A stretch of 44,838 nt of DNA, taken from Tritrichomonas foetus. Lineage: Eukaryota; Parabasalia; Tritrichomonadida; Tritrichomonadidae. Of this stretch, positions 1 through 9,237 are shown piece by piece (the first letter of the stretch is position 1; every line of letters begins with the position of its first letter). Both the position numbers and the translations under genes were made by a program. Location of the stretch: positions 1-44,838 of the forward strand of contig MLAK01000941.1 in the NCBI GenBank assembly GCA_001839685.1. Reading direction: 5' to 3'. The notes beneath the pieces are model-generated. The model worked only from the letters and a program-made list of their open reading frames with translations. It had not been told where the DNA came from and did not search any database.

Positions 1-522
1 GATTTCGTTGGTTTTCTCATTCATGAATTTTGAGTTGGGATAAGTTGAAGCGAAGCTGCAACTTATCACAACTTATAGGTCTACTAAAAAAAGTTTTAAG
101 GTTCTCGTTTGGACGATCACTTTTTACTTTCAATTTTCCAAATAAACTCAAAAAACTCACAGAAAAAAAAAATTCTGAAGAACTAGGTAAAGTTTTAATG
201 AATCCATTTTCATGATAAAAAAAGATACTAATCAAGCAGTAATATGTGATTATTTCCCTTCTCCTAATTATGAGGATTTTTTTTTTTGATGATGCAAAGC
301 AGAAGAAATCATCTTCTTTATTTCATTCTATAATTTCTTTCAATTGTCTGAGCGTATGAAATGACTTGGTGTCACTATTCATCATTAAAAGAAGAAATTA
401 TTTGATTGTTGATATAAATTTTGTTAGCCATACTCTCTCTATTGCTTTATAGTGAATGGCTTTGGGTAAACCAGCAAATTTGCTAAGCTAACCACTCGTC
501 AGAAAAGTCACCAATCACTTTT
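1..522. other. Left-edge noncoding stretch
   Basis: A+T-rich sequence with no gene that I can support. Short ORFs of 61-72 codons exist on both strands between 17 and 235, but they overlap each other, are low in complexity and look like chance or repeat-derived frames. The one clear structure is the hairpin at 39-67, listed separately. Several poly-A and poly-T tracts occur around 160-290. Confidence 0.5.
39..67. repeat. Short perfect hairpin
   Basis: GATAAGTTG and CAACTTATC form a perfect 9-bp stem. Inside it AGC pairs with GCT round a GAA loop, so only one A/G mismatch interrupts a 12-bp stem. It lies at the window edge, so a larger element to the left cannot be excluded. Confidence 0.6.
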
Positions 523-1200
523 TTAGTGTTTTCGAGACGGGCGCGGCTTGTCTTTGTGCCCGCGGCAAGGAATGAAGTCAGAAATGAGTCTCGGCCACCC
601 GCACGTTGGACATTTGACAAAAAGTGTTTGGGCGCTGTCTTTCAAAATATGCCAGCCGCAATAGCTGCTTCCGAATATTGCGATTTGGGGGCAGTTTGGC
701 TCGCGGCAGCATTGCTCAGAAAACTGGAGCTGATCGTTGTTGTTTTTCAATTTCTGATTCATGAAAAGTTTCCTGAGAGTAATTAATTGCTCCATTTGCG
801 CAAACGCCACTTTCTTTGGAGTATTGAGAATTGCGGTCAGTACACAGAAGTAAAAATGTCTCCTAGTCATTATTGCGTCGGCTCGTGAGGCAGCGATGAT
901 ATTGGCGGACGCGATTATATCAATTTGTGCGAGTTGTGCTTGGTAATATTCGAGGAGATCTTTTGTATGATTTTTAAATATATTCGTAAACTCTGTTCGC
1001 GCCATTGTGACTGAAGTACTCGTGTTAAAATGGAATGGATTTGTATCGTTGATCGGATTGGATTTGGTTGAGACAATTCGGGCGATTTGCATGACAACAT
1101 CTTTTGGGGGATCATCACTCCTGTGAAATCTTTCTTTTTGTTGGAGTGAATCTTTGCTACATCCCAGAATGATTAAGACTTTATCGAAATCAGTCTCCAT
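523..1200 (-). CDS. KANSL2/INO80D-type C3HC3H zinc-finger protein
   Basis: Predicted 225-residue protein whose last third carries a Cys/His cluster: CCREPNC, then YCGWHIL, then FVKCPTCGW and a closing PCRGH. This spacing, with 'YCxxHIL' followed about 11 residues later by another Cys pair, is what I know from the potential DNA-binding zinc domain (zf-C3Hc3H) of KANSL2 and INO80D. Those proteins are subunits of the NSL histone acetyltransferase complex and the INO80 remodeller. The N-terminal two-thirds is helical and has no recognisable domain. The tail is basic (KDKPRPSRKH). The start is the first ATG of the frame (complement at 1198-1200). A chromatin role is inferred from the domain only; which complex it would join cannot be told from sequence. 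Confidence 0.62.
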   Translation of the reverse strand: METDFDKVLIILGCSKDSLQQKERFHRSDDPPKDVVMQIARIVSTKSNPINDTNPFHFNTSTSVTMARTEFTNIFKNHTKDLLEYYQAQLAQIDIIASANIIAASRADAIMTRRHFYFCVLTAILNTPKKVAFAQMEQLITLRKLFMNQKLKNNNDQLQFSEQCCREPNCPQIAIFGSSYCGWHILKDSAQTLFVKCPTCGWPRLISDFIPCRGHKDKPRPSRKH

Positions 1201-1698
1201 GAAATCATGAGGTCAATTTATGGTGGAATTGCAAAATATTTAAAAAGTTTCATTTAATTCTCAATGATAATCAGAGGATAATTATAGAATGGTTATTATG
1301 ACTTCTTTAAACTATTAAATATTTTGATGTTGAAAAGTGAAATCAAGCGAAAAATACATTCAATTTGGACCGCAATTACTTGTGATTTTCGACCTGGAAA
1401 TCACGTATCCATGTGGATTATAGTTTAATAGATATATTATTGGTACTTACTTCGGAATTACTCAAAATCGCCTTATTTACACGTCACGTTATCGTTAAAT
1501 CTTGTTATTGATTCGTGTTGACAAATTTGATCTGGAAAGATGGCCAAAGAAAGAAACTGTTTAATCATAAAAAGCGATTTCCATTTCTGCTTAATCCAAT
1601 CTGAAATTTCCATTATATTAGAATGAATGCATATATATCAAATAAAAGTTATTTAAATTTAATGGCAATGGAAAATTAATTTTATTCAGATTTGAAAA
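1201..1698. other. Intergenic, nothing recognised
   Basis: About 500 bp of A+T-rich DNA between the start of the zinc-finger gene and the stop of the oxidoreductase gene, both on the minus strand. It should contain the promoter of the first and the 3' end of the second. I see no tRNA-like or strongly structured segment. Confidence 0.5.
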
Positions 1699-2808
1699 TT
1701 ATTGAATATTTATCCATGTTGCATTAGCTTTCGAACTATCGTAACAAGCATGAACGTATTTAACTGAATCAACAGCCAGATCAACATCAGGGAAATCTAA
1801 ATCACTGCTTGAAAGTTCTTGACCGACCACTCTTTTTGCAACAGCATTGACAAAAGTTCCATAAATCTTGTCAAATGCTTTAAATTTGGGATTATTTTTC
1901 GTTTCAAATGGGATGTTTAATATTTCTGGTTTCTGATTTAATCTTAATATTTCAACTTCATCATTCTTAACATTAGACCATTGAATTGTGCCTTTCGAAC
2001 CCGCGATTCTAACACGTAAATCGTTTTCATATCCAATGATGGATTGACAAGCCCAGTAAATTCCAGTTGGTCCTCCTTTGAAGTTAACAAGCACAGAAAC
2101 GTTATCTTCAAGTTCACGACCAGGTACTAAATTATTTAAACGTGCACAAAGAGATTCAATTTCAAGACCTGTCATCGTTCTGACAATACTATAAATATGG
2201 GATCCAATATCTCCAGCAGTGTTGACTAAGCCACTTCTCTTTGGATCAAGTCTCCATTCCGCTTGGGCATTTCCTTCTTTCTCACATGGCGTTGCTAACC
2301 AGTCCTGAGGATATTCAGCGTTTACAAAGTTAACTGTTCCAATTTCACCATTGTTGATCAACTCTCTAATTTTATGAACAGATGGATATGCTGTATATGT
2401 AAAAGTGACACAGAATAATAGATTTCTTTCTTTTGCGATTTTTTGAAGTTCTTCTGATTCATTTACTTCGAAAGTTAATGGTTTATCACATGCAACATGT
2501 ATGTCATTAAGTAAAAATGCTTTACAGATCTCATAATGTGTGTTATTAGGTGTACAAATTACAGCGAAATCAACTTTTTCAGAATGGTTCTTTTCTGATT
2601 CAATTAATTCTTTATAATCGTGGTATAAACGCTTTTCATCAATACCGAGTTCTTTTCCAAGCTGGACGGTTTTTTCATAGGATTGTGAAAAGCATGCTGC
2701 CACAAGCTTGGCTTTTCCTGATGATGAAACGCCTGAGCGGTGTGCTTCACCAATCATGGATCCAATTCCACCGCCTACCATTGCATAACGAAGTTCTCTT
2801 GTTGCCAT
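1699..2808 (-). CDS. Gfo/Idh/MocA family NAD(P)-dependent oxidoreductase
   Basis: 369-residue cytosolic-type enzyme, the usual length for the family. The N-terminal Rossmann fold opens with a beta strand and the glycine-rich turn GGGIGSMIG (about residues 12-20). The family CxPNxxH segment (CTPNNTHYEICKAF) and the DKP motif, equivalent to the EKP lysine that lines the active site, follow near residues 87-115. Further on, GDIGSHIYS matches the family 'D-I-G-x-H' helix with its catalytic His. Family members oxidise or reduce sugars, inositols and related polyols. The substrate cannot be inferred here, because neither neighbour is metabolic. Families of this kind in trichomonads are often of bacterial origin, but that needs a tree. 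No signal peptide. ATG start complement at 2806-2808. Confidence 0.88.
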   Translation of the reverse strand: MATRELRYAMVGGGIGSMIGEAHRSGVSSSGKAKLVAACFSQSYEKTVQLGKELGIDEKRLYHDYKELIESEKNHSEKVDFAVICTPNNTHYEICKAFLLNDIHVACDKPLTFEVNESEELQKIAKERNLLFCVTFTYTAYPSVHKIRELINNGEIGTVNFVNAEYPQDWLATPCEKEGNAQAEWRLDPKRSGLVNTAGDIGSHIYSIVRTMTGLEIESLCARLNNLVPGRELEDNVSVLVNFKGGPTGIYWACQSIIGYENDLRVRIAGSKGTIQWSNVKNDEVEILRLNQKPEILNIPFETKNNPKFKAFDKIYGTFVNAVAKRVVGQELSSSDLDFPDVDLAVDSVKYVHACYDSSKANATWINIQ

Positions 2809-3425
2809 TTTGGGCTAAATAATAAAAAAAGAGTGAAATGATTAAACTTTTTCATTAACGTTCACAAATTTGTGAACAAAAATGTGGATGTGCCAAAAAA
2901 GGGGCGTAACTTTTTAAATAGTTTACTCACTTTTTTCTTTACAATGATGATAAAAACATTTTTCTTTTTCAGTTGAACCAATGATGAAAAAGGAGAGATA
3001 TTCTTTTTCCTATGAATGTCAGAAAAGTAAATCTTTTTTATGATGGAATATATTAATAAATCATCTGTTTGTTCCAATTGTGAAATGAATCTTTTTGATA
3101 ATTTACAGTTTTATGTTGCTGTATATTCATAAGTAGAAAGTTTTGTACTGTAGCTGAAAGTTCATATCTATTTTTGAATGATGATGAATGTGATGAAATA
3201 TTTGCAAAAAAAAGTGGTTCATTATATCTCATTTGGCAACAAATTTAAATTAATAGATACATTATTGGCGAAGTATTTTTTCTCTGATCTTAAGATTTCT
3301 AGACCTTTTTTCCAACAATTCATCAATTTCACCATAATTGACAAGCTCTAATTGAAAATGACCTATCAAATCTTGGCGAAATGGTCATGCAAATTCTCTC
3401 TAAATTTTGGCAATTCTTCAAATAA
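2809..3425. other. Divergent intergenic region
   Basis: 617 bp between two divergently transcribed genes, the oxidoreductase (-) and the karyopherin (+). It must hold both promoters. The karyopherin ATG is preceded closely by TTCTTCAAAT, a loose fit to a trichomonad initiator (TCA-pyrimidine). The ORF of about 70 codons on the minus strand here is low-complexity and not supported. Confidence 0.45.
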
Positions 3426-6389
3426 ATGGACACAAATCAACACCTGATAACATTATTTACGGAGCTATCCAATCCAATGTCACAAAATATCGCAGTTGTT
3501 ACACAGGAATTAGAAGCCTTTCTGAATAATCCACAATCAATATTTTCTTTCATTGCAATTGCAGCAACTGACAAGTCTCCTCAAATTCGTCATACAGCAC
3601 TTATCTTTTGTCGCCGATACTTTTCCATTGTTTCAGAATTAGCCGATAAATCAGGATGTCCCGATTATTCATCATTGAAAATTCAATTATTAGAAATGAT
3701 TACAAAAGAACCAATAATTCAATTAAAGTTTGCCATTATCGATGTCTTAGAATTATTCGGTTCAATAATAATTGAATTTTCAACTTGGCCTGAGTTGGCC
3801 GAGTTTGGAATGGCTTTATTAAATGATCCTGGCCAATTATATGTTGGTCTTCATTTTATGAACTGTGCTTATGATTTAATACAAATACAAAATGAAAGTG
3901 GAAATGACAATGGCGAAGATGAAATTCCACCTAATCCACTTTTAGCACCATATGCTACGATATTAGTGAATTCTATTCTATCAACATCCTTAGAAATTCG
4001 AATGGAGGCAATTAATTGCTTATCTGATTTAATTTTCGAACTTCAAGAAGATGATGATATTCTACAGATTCCAAACTTAATGGAAGCCCTAAAAATTGCA
4101 TCAGAACGCGCAGTTTTTCAATATCAAAATCCTGATGAATGTGCTCGACTATTTGGATCACTAAAAGGAATATTTTTTGATCGTTTTGACCAATTTCTTG
4201 ACTTTGCACCTACTTTTTGTGAATTTGCCTTAAAAGTTGCAACAAATTCCCAATTTCCATTAAATATTCGAATGCATTGTCAACAAATATTAGATGATGC
4301 ACCAAATCAGCTTTCTTCTTATTTCCAAGATCATCTTCTTGACTATGTTCAAGCAGTTATTTCATTATCAGTCGAAATCTGCACATTGGAGCGAGATATG
4401 ACTGATTATCAATTTTGTGAGGAATTTTTGTCCAATCTTTCTTCAAATTCTGAAAATCCTGATGAACTTTATGAATTGATAATGCAGTGTGTTGGCTCCT
4501 TATGCCAAAGTAATAATCCCCCATCTCTTCAAGTTGCTTTCTTCATTCTCTCCTGTATTGTTCCTTCTTGTTCTGATGCTATTTTGGATTCTCCTGATGT
4601 CATCATTAATTTAACACTTACTGGCTTACAATCAAATGATGGTTTTGTTGCAAGTGCTTCAAATGAACTTTTAATGGCACTTTCAGAAGATGCATCATCA
4701 TGTTTATCTAATCATCTTGATACTTTTGTTGAAATTCTTTCAAATAAATTAAATGATTCCCAATTTTTGATGACTTTGGAAGCACTTCTTTCTTTTGCTG
4801 ATAGGCAAACAATTCATCTTCAAAAACTTCTTGCATTGCTTCTTGGAATGCTTGGTGGACCCTTTGAATTCAAAAGTGGAATTATTAAATGTATAGGATC
4901 AGCTTTAGATCATGCTGATTTAAATGAAAGTTTATATTCTGTAATTGCACCACCTTTAATTGGTTTAATGCAGAGTGATTCATCTTTAATCGGTGACATT
5001 TTCTCATGTTTTGGATCAGTCTTAAATGTTGCACCTATTTCTTTAGCAAATGATCTAAATACATTCATGCAATTCATGTTTACTGCTGGAACAACACAAC
5101 TTAGTCGTACACAGGCACTTCTTGACTTTGTTGAAACACTTCCAGTTTCAATGGCTCCATTCACTCAACAAGTTGTTGAATTTTGTCATGCAATTTTTAG
5201 TCTTCCACTTGAGACAGGATCTGAAGAAGAAACAGAATTACTTGATGCAAGAGAACCAGCTATTCAAATTTTGGCTTATTTGGCGCCAGATGCAAAATTT
5301 GTTGAACTTCTTTCGCATATGATTCATTCTATTTATTGTCGAGAACAATCCAGTGCATCAATAGCGTTAGTTACTGCTGCACCTTCTTTGAAATTAGCAA
5401 AATTTGACATTGCTCCTGTTTTAATGGCTTTGTTTGAAGAATTGTTTAGAATTGAGTATCCAAATATTGCTTGTGAAATGATAAATGCTATAACAGCAAT
5501 TATTTCTGCCTATCCACCAAATTATGTCATTGAGAATGCAAATAGTTTTGCTATTTTGATTGATAAAGCACTGAAAAGTGAATTTGAATTTTTCAAAATT
5601 GGTGATTTGAAACAATCTGCTGATGTTTCATTCATGCCTTCAATTATGTCTTTATTTGAACATTTTATTGATATTGTTGGTACCAACTTTTCACAACTTT
5701 TGCCAATGTTTCAGGAGAAATTAATCAAATTGGCAAATGGAAAAGTTCGAAACTTTAGAGGTTATGCAATTTTGATGCTTTCTCATATTGCTATTACTTT
5801 ACAATCATCCGATATAATGCAAATTGCTCTTTCTGCAATTTCCGGAAATATTCGACTGAAACATGTTTATTTAAGAACTAATTTATTTAATGCAATTCGC
5901 ATCATTTTAAGAGGAAATCCTGAAATTTTCGCCCCACATCAACAATTAATTCAAGAAATTCTCATGCAAATTTTACAAAATGTTGCTTCAGGTTCTTCTG
6001 AAAATAAAGAATTATTTGAATCAGCCGTTGCTCTTTGGTGCAGATGCATTCTGGCATTTCATTGGCAAACAGCACCAAATGATGTCGTTTCTATTTTATC
6101 TAAAGTTGATACATTATTCCAAAATGATAATGGAAAATGTTATGAATATGCTGAACTGTTATCAATGTATGCAGAAAATTCATGGACAGAAATTGCAGAA
6201 ACAGCGATTAAAATAGCTATTCGAATATTTGCCCAAAAAGAATGGAATTTCTTGAAGACCCCACAAAATGTTCTCGATTTTGCAAAGAAAGTTTTCATGC
6301 AGCATCAAAATTTGGTAGAAACAATTCAAGTACGCGTTGGATTTAATCAAAGAATCCAGAAAACCATCATGGACAGACTTCAAGGCTAG
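3426..6389 (+). CDS. Importin-beta family karyopherin (Kap123/importin-4-like)
   Basis: 987 residues made almost entirely of paired amphipathic helices, as in HEAT-repeat karyopherins, which are usually 900-1,100 residues long. The start resembles importin-4/Kap123: a first helix pair, then a stretch reading about 'LNNPQSIFSFIAIAATDKSPQIRHTALIFCRRYF', that is, the variable-length tail of repeat 1 followed by the 'D-x-x-IRQ-x-A-x-x-x-x-R' helix of repeat 2. An acidic insert (around residues 160-168, GNDNGEDEIP) sits between early repeats. Such proteins carry ribosomal proteins, histones or other basic cargo into the nucleus through Ran-GTP binding at the N-terminal repeats. The subfamily assignment is tentative; the karyopherin or HEAT nature is well supported. 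No membrane segment or signal peptide. Confidence 0.8.
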   Translation: MDTNQHLITLFTELSNPMSQNIAVVTQELEAFLNNPQSIFSFIAIAATDKSPQIRHTALIFCRRYFSIVSELADKSGCPDYSSLKIQLLEMITKEPIIQLKFAIIDVLELFGSIIIEFSTWPELAEFGMALLNDPGQLYVGLHFMNCAYDLIQIQNESGNDNGEDEIPPNPLLAPYATILVNSILSTSLEIRMEAINCLSDLIFELQEDDDILQIPNLMEALKIASERAVFQYQNPDECARLFGSLKGIFFDRFDQFLDFAPTFCEFALKVATNSQFPLNIRMHCQQILDDAPNQLSSYFQDHLLDYVQAVISLSVEICTLERDMTDYQFCEEFLSNLSSNSENPDELYELIMQCVGSLCQSNNPPSLQVAFFILSCIVPSCSDAILDSPDVIINLTLTGLQSNDGFVASASNELLMALSEDASSCLSNHLDTFVEILSNKLNDSQFLMTLEALLSFADRQTIHLQKLLALLLGMLGGPFEFKSGIIKCIGSALDHADLNESLYSVIAPPLIGLMQSDSSLIGDIFSCFGSVLNVAPISLANDLNTFMQFMFTAGTTQLSRTQALLDFVETLPVSMAPFTQQVVEFCHAIFSLPLETGSEEETELLDAREPAIQILAYLAPDAKFVELLSHMIHSIYCREQSSASIALVTAAPSLKLAKFDIAPVLMALFEELFRIEYPNIACEMINAITAIISAYPPNYVIENANSFAILIDKALKSEFEFFKIGDLKQSADVSFMPSIMSLFEHFIDIVGTNFSQLLPMFQEKLIKLANGKVRNFRGYAILMLSHIAITLQSSDIMQIALSAISGNIRLKHVYLRTNLFNAIRIILRGNPEIFAPHQQLIQEILMQILQNVASGSSENKELFESAVALWCRCILAFHWQTAPNDVVSILSKVDTLFQNDNGKCYEYAELLSMYAENSWTEIAETAIKIAIRIFAQKEWNFLKTPQNVLDFAKKVFMQHQNLVETIQVRVGFNQRIQKTIMDRLQG

Positions 6390-6739
6390 TTCATTCATCC
6401 AAATTCACCAGACAATATTTCAAACTAATACATAATGATTATTAATGAATAATCATAGAAATTCGTTCTTTCTTAATCTGTATATAAATTTATTTGCATC
6501 ATTTCTGTTTCTTATATGTTTTCTTGTATCATTTTCATAAGTGGATAATCATGGTTAATTTTTGATACCCATTTTCTTTAATTTTTTTGTAATGGATGAC
6601 GATTTATCAATGATTATTATATTTAATCCTAAACATATTTTTCATAATTAATATTTGCTTGATGAAATTTAACAAATGCAAATATTAAATATTAAAATTA
6701 AACCGAAACAAATATTTATTTAATAATATATGATAATGC
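6390..6739. other. Convergent 3' intergenic region
   Basis: 350 bp of very A+T-rich DNA between two convergent genes, so it holds both 3' untranslated regions. TAATAAAT- and AATATTAAA-type polyadenylation-like stretches are plentiful. No other structure seen. Confidence 0.5.
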
Positions 6740-8014
6740 CTAACACTTTTCAAAAAGAATGTAACAACATTGTGACAATATTGCCATATCACCCAAAACT
6801 TCAGTTACCCCGTCCATTGTGCACTTTAACCAAACATTAGCGTCTTTATTTCTAAAATACACCAAATATTCCCCACTTTCAACTGGACCATCATTCGAAA
6901 TCATTGCAAGTAACGAATATTTTGCATCAGCACCATACTTGCTGAAGTCCAAAGGATGTGTCTGTAAAATGATATGCATATTATTTTTTTCCCAATTGAA
7001 TTCATTTTTCTTTATTCGATTTGTATTCAAAATCAAATATTTGGGTGCTGATCCAAGCATCATCATTGCTTTTCGAACTCTTCCTTGGCCAGCCGGTGAA
7101 TCAATAATAGTTTCACCATCGTATCTTTTCAGTAATTCCAGTAAAGTTGTTGATGCAATAATTTTTTCTTTTTCCAAACCGCTTCGATAAAGTGGAGAGT
7201 CATTTATTTCAAGAGGGATTAACCAAATTTTCTTTCTACTGCTTACCCATTCTATTTCCTCGTCATTGTTTTCATTTCTAGTCTTTGAATCTAAAAGAGC
7301 TTCTTTCAGATATAAAGATCCCCTCACGCTTTTTTCGAGGACATTTTTCTTCCCGAATTCCTTCGAAAGCGTGTTCAGAATGATGGAGATGAACAGGAAA
7401 GGATCATCAGTATCAGGCAGAATGTGAATTAATTTGTCAGGTGATACAGACTTTTTAAAATTGAATGGATTGAAAAAGTGCTTGAAAAATTCTGAAAAAG
7501 CAGCAGAAAAAGGTGATATAAACTCATTCAAAAGTAAAAAGTCGCGAAGTGGTTCAATACATGAAAGAAATCTTATTACTGAAAGTCTGGCAGATGATTT
7601 GACAAGAGAATTAAGTTCGTAACTGCCCGGCCCGATTGGAATAGAATTTTTCATTTTCTCGTGCATTTTTTGAATAGTTTCAGCCGTATACTTTGGTCTT
7701 GATGTAAACAAAATGTCCTCGGTGCCAGGAAGATATAAAATTTTGTTATAATCTGGAAGTGTCATCATGGTATTGTCGTGTAATCGAAGTGCGAGTGGAT
7801 GCATTTCATCGAAGAAATGCTGGATAATTGGGGATGAGTCGGAGCCGCCTGAAAATGCCTTTCCGCAAGAAAGACAAACAAATAAATTATTTTTTGATGA
7901 AGTAATTGAACAATGAAGCTCGCGATCGAAATCTAATAATTCTCGATGTATTAGATCATTAAATTTGATATGTTTAACGTCGTCTGGAATCAAATTTGAT
8001 TCACTTTCTGTCAT
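6740..8014 (-). CDS. USP39: Spliceosomal ubiquitin-hydrolase-like protein Sad1/USP39
   Basis: 424 residues from the ATG at complement 8012-8014; the frame extends one codon further only as TTG. Order of parts matches USP39/Sad1: a ZnF-UBP finger (C35, then CLSCGKAF with C47 and C50, then H66 and H72), the linker 'LPDYNKILY...LEDI-like...', then an inactive ubiquitin-hydrolase fold. The usual catalytic Cys box is replaced by LNSLVKSSARLSVIRFLSC, which has no Cys at the catalytic place, as in human USP39 (GLNNIKANDY). The C-terminal strands (SLLAMISNDGPVESGEYLVYF, then WLKCTMDGVTEV) match the last hydrolase subdomain, including the 'G-x-Y' region. In other eukaryotes Sad1 helps hold the U4/U6.U5 tri-snRNP together. 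Its presence shows an elaborate spliceosome even though no intron is evident in this window. Confidence 0.85.
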   Translation of the reverse strand: MTESESNLIPDDVKHIKFNDLIHRELLDFDRELHCSITSSKNNLFVCLSCGKAFSGGSDSSPIIQHFFDEMHPLALRLHDNTMMTLPDYNKILYLPGTEDILFTSRPKYTAETIQKMHEKMKNSIPIGPGSYELNSLVKSSARLSVIRFLSCIEPLRDFLLLNEFISPFSAAFSEFFKHFFNPFNFKKSVSPDKLIHILPDTDDPFLFISIILNTLSKEFGKKNVLEKSVRGSLYLKEALLDSKTRNENNDEEIEWVSSRKKIWLIPLEINDSPLYRSGLEKEKIIASTTLLELLKRYDGETIIDSPAGQGRVRKAMMMLGSAPKYLILNTNRIKKNEFNWEKNNMHIILQTHPLDFSKYGADAKYSLLAMISNDGPVESGEYLVYFRNKDANVWLKCTMDGVTEVLGDMAILSQCCYILFEKC

Positions 8015-8253
8015 CAAGTAATTAATTCGCCTTTGATAACTTTTTTAATTCATAAATGGCCATTTATTATTTTAAATAGATATTTGTCCAAGTGTCTAAA
8101 ATGAAATTGAACGATCATTATTCATAACTTTTTAATTAGTTTTTATATGGCATAGATTATATTTCAATACTTTTATGAAAGACAAAAATTTTTCCAAAGG
8201 GTAATTTTAAAGGGTAAATGACCTGATGGCCTTTTTTCTGCTGAAATAATCTA

Positions 8254-8742
8254 ATGGGAAAACACTATACATTCGGTCAGAACGTTCCATGCCTTAAAGC
8301 ATGGGCTAATCAAGAACGCGTCCACTTCAAGCCAATGTTCGAAACAGGCCGCGCTATCAAAGGAATGAACGCCCGCAAAGCAATCGAATATCTCGAAGCC
8401 GTTATCGCCCACAAGAGAGCCGTTCCATTCTTCCGATACAACGAAGGTGTCGCCCACCACGAACAAGGCCACGAATGGGGATGCCCACAAGCCCGCTGGC
8501 CAGAAAAGTCATGCAAGCTCTTCATCAAGCTTTTGAAGAACGCCCTCAACAGCGCATCACAGAAACCAGAAATCAATGCAGATAACCTCATCGTCGCTCA
8601 CGTTCAATGCAACCGTGCCCAGATGTTCAGATATCGTCGTATCCATCAAGCCCACGGACGTGTGAAGTGCTACGCTTCACCACCAACAAACGTCCAAATT
8701 GTTTTGGCTGAGCCACAAACAACAACAAAGGCTGCTCAATAA
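8254..8742 (+). CDS. RPL17: 60S ribosomal protein uL22 (L17)
   Basis: 162 residues. Landmarks of eukaryotic uL22/L17 are present: the 'RVHFKxxxETxxAIKGM' segment (RVHFKPMFETGRAIKGMNAR), 'VPFxRYNxGVxH' (VPFFRYNEGVAHHEQGHEWG), 'GRWPxKSxxxxxxLLKNA', and the C-terminal 'RRxYRAHGRxxxYxSxP' hairpin (RRIHQAHGRVKCYASPP) that lines the peptide exit tunnel. Codon use is strikingly C/G-ending compared with all neighbours, as expected of a very highly expressed gene. It diverges from Sad1 with only 239 bp between the two ATGs, which include AAAGGGTAA repeats and a TGACCTGATGGCC stretch that may be promoter elements. The extension near the N-terminus differs from animal L17, but the rest is unambiguous. 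Confidence 0.95.
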   Translation: MGKHYTFGQNVPCLKAWANQERVHFKPMFETGRAIKGMNARKAIEYLEAVIAHKRAVPFFRYNEGVAHHEQGHEWGCPQARWPEKSCKLFIKLLKNALNSASQKPEINADNLIVAHVQCNRAQMFRYRRIHQAHGRVKCYASPPTNVQIVLAEPQTTTKAAQ

Positions 8743-9237
8743 AATACACGTTTGATATTATTTTCATCTTTTCGAGCTTATTTTTTATTTTTTATTTCTA
8801 ATCCTAGTTACTTCATTTTTTGACTGAACTTTGTTTCTCTTTTTGTTGATGTGAAAATATAAACAAACAAAAAGTTTTCAGGATTTCTTTTTCGGTTAAT
8901 TGATTTCGACATCACATTTTCCACATTATATTAACTTTATATCTTGTGCTATTATTATAATAATAACATGAAATTTGCGAAATTCTTTCTCGAAAAGAGA
9001 GACTCTGCCGAAATCAAAGCACGACAACCCAGCCTTTTTGGTAAGGAAAAGCAGCTTGCTAGTGTTGTATTAAAGTATTATGGATGTTTATTTTATTGGG
9101 TGACCATCATCGTAAAAAATAGAATAATATAAAGAAAGTAATAGATTTTATTAAAATTTACAAACAATTAAATGATATGAATTTGAGGATTATGATTGAA
9201 TACATTAATCAAAAACATAAATAAATTTCTACTTCTT
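8743..9237. other. Intergenic, possible 54-codon ORF
   Basis: 495 bp between convergent genes. From the ATG at 8968 a frame of 54 codons runs to 9132 (MKFAKFFLEKRDSAEIKARQ...). It has slightly better codon composition than its surroundings and a hydrophobic end, but no recognisable domain, so I do not call it as a gene. The rest is A+T-rich 3' UTR-like sequence. Confidence 0.4.

Noticed and set aside
17..235. Overlapping 72- and 61-codon ORFs at the left edge
   Set aside because: Opposite strands of the same low-complexity DNA, with no domain or codon support for either.
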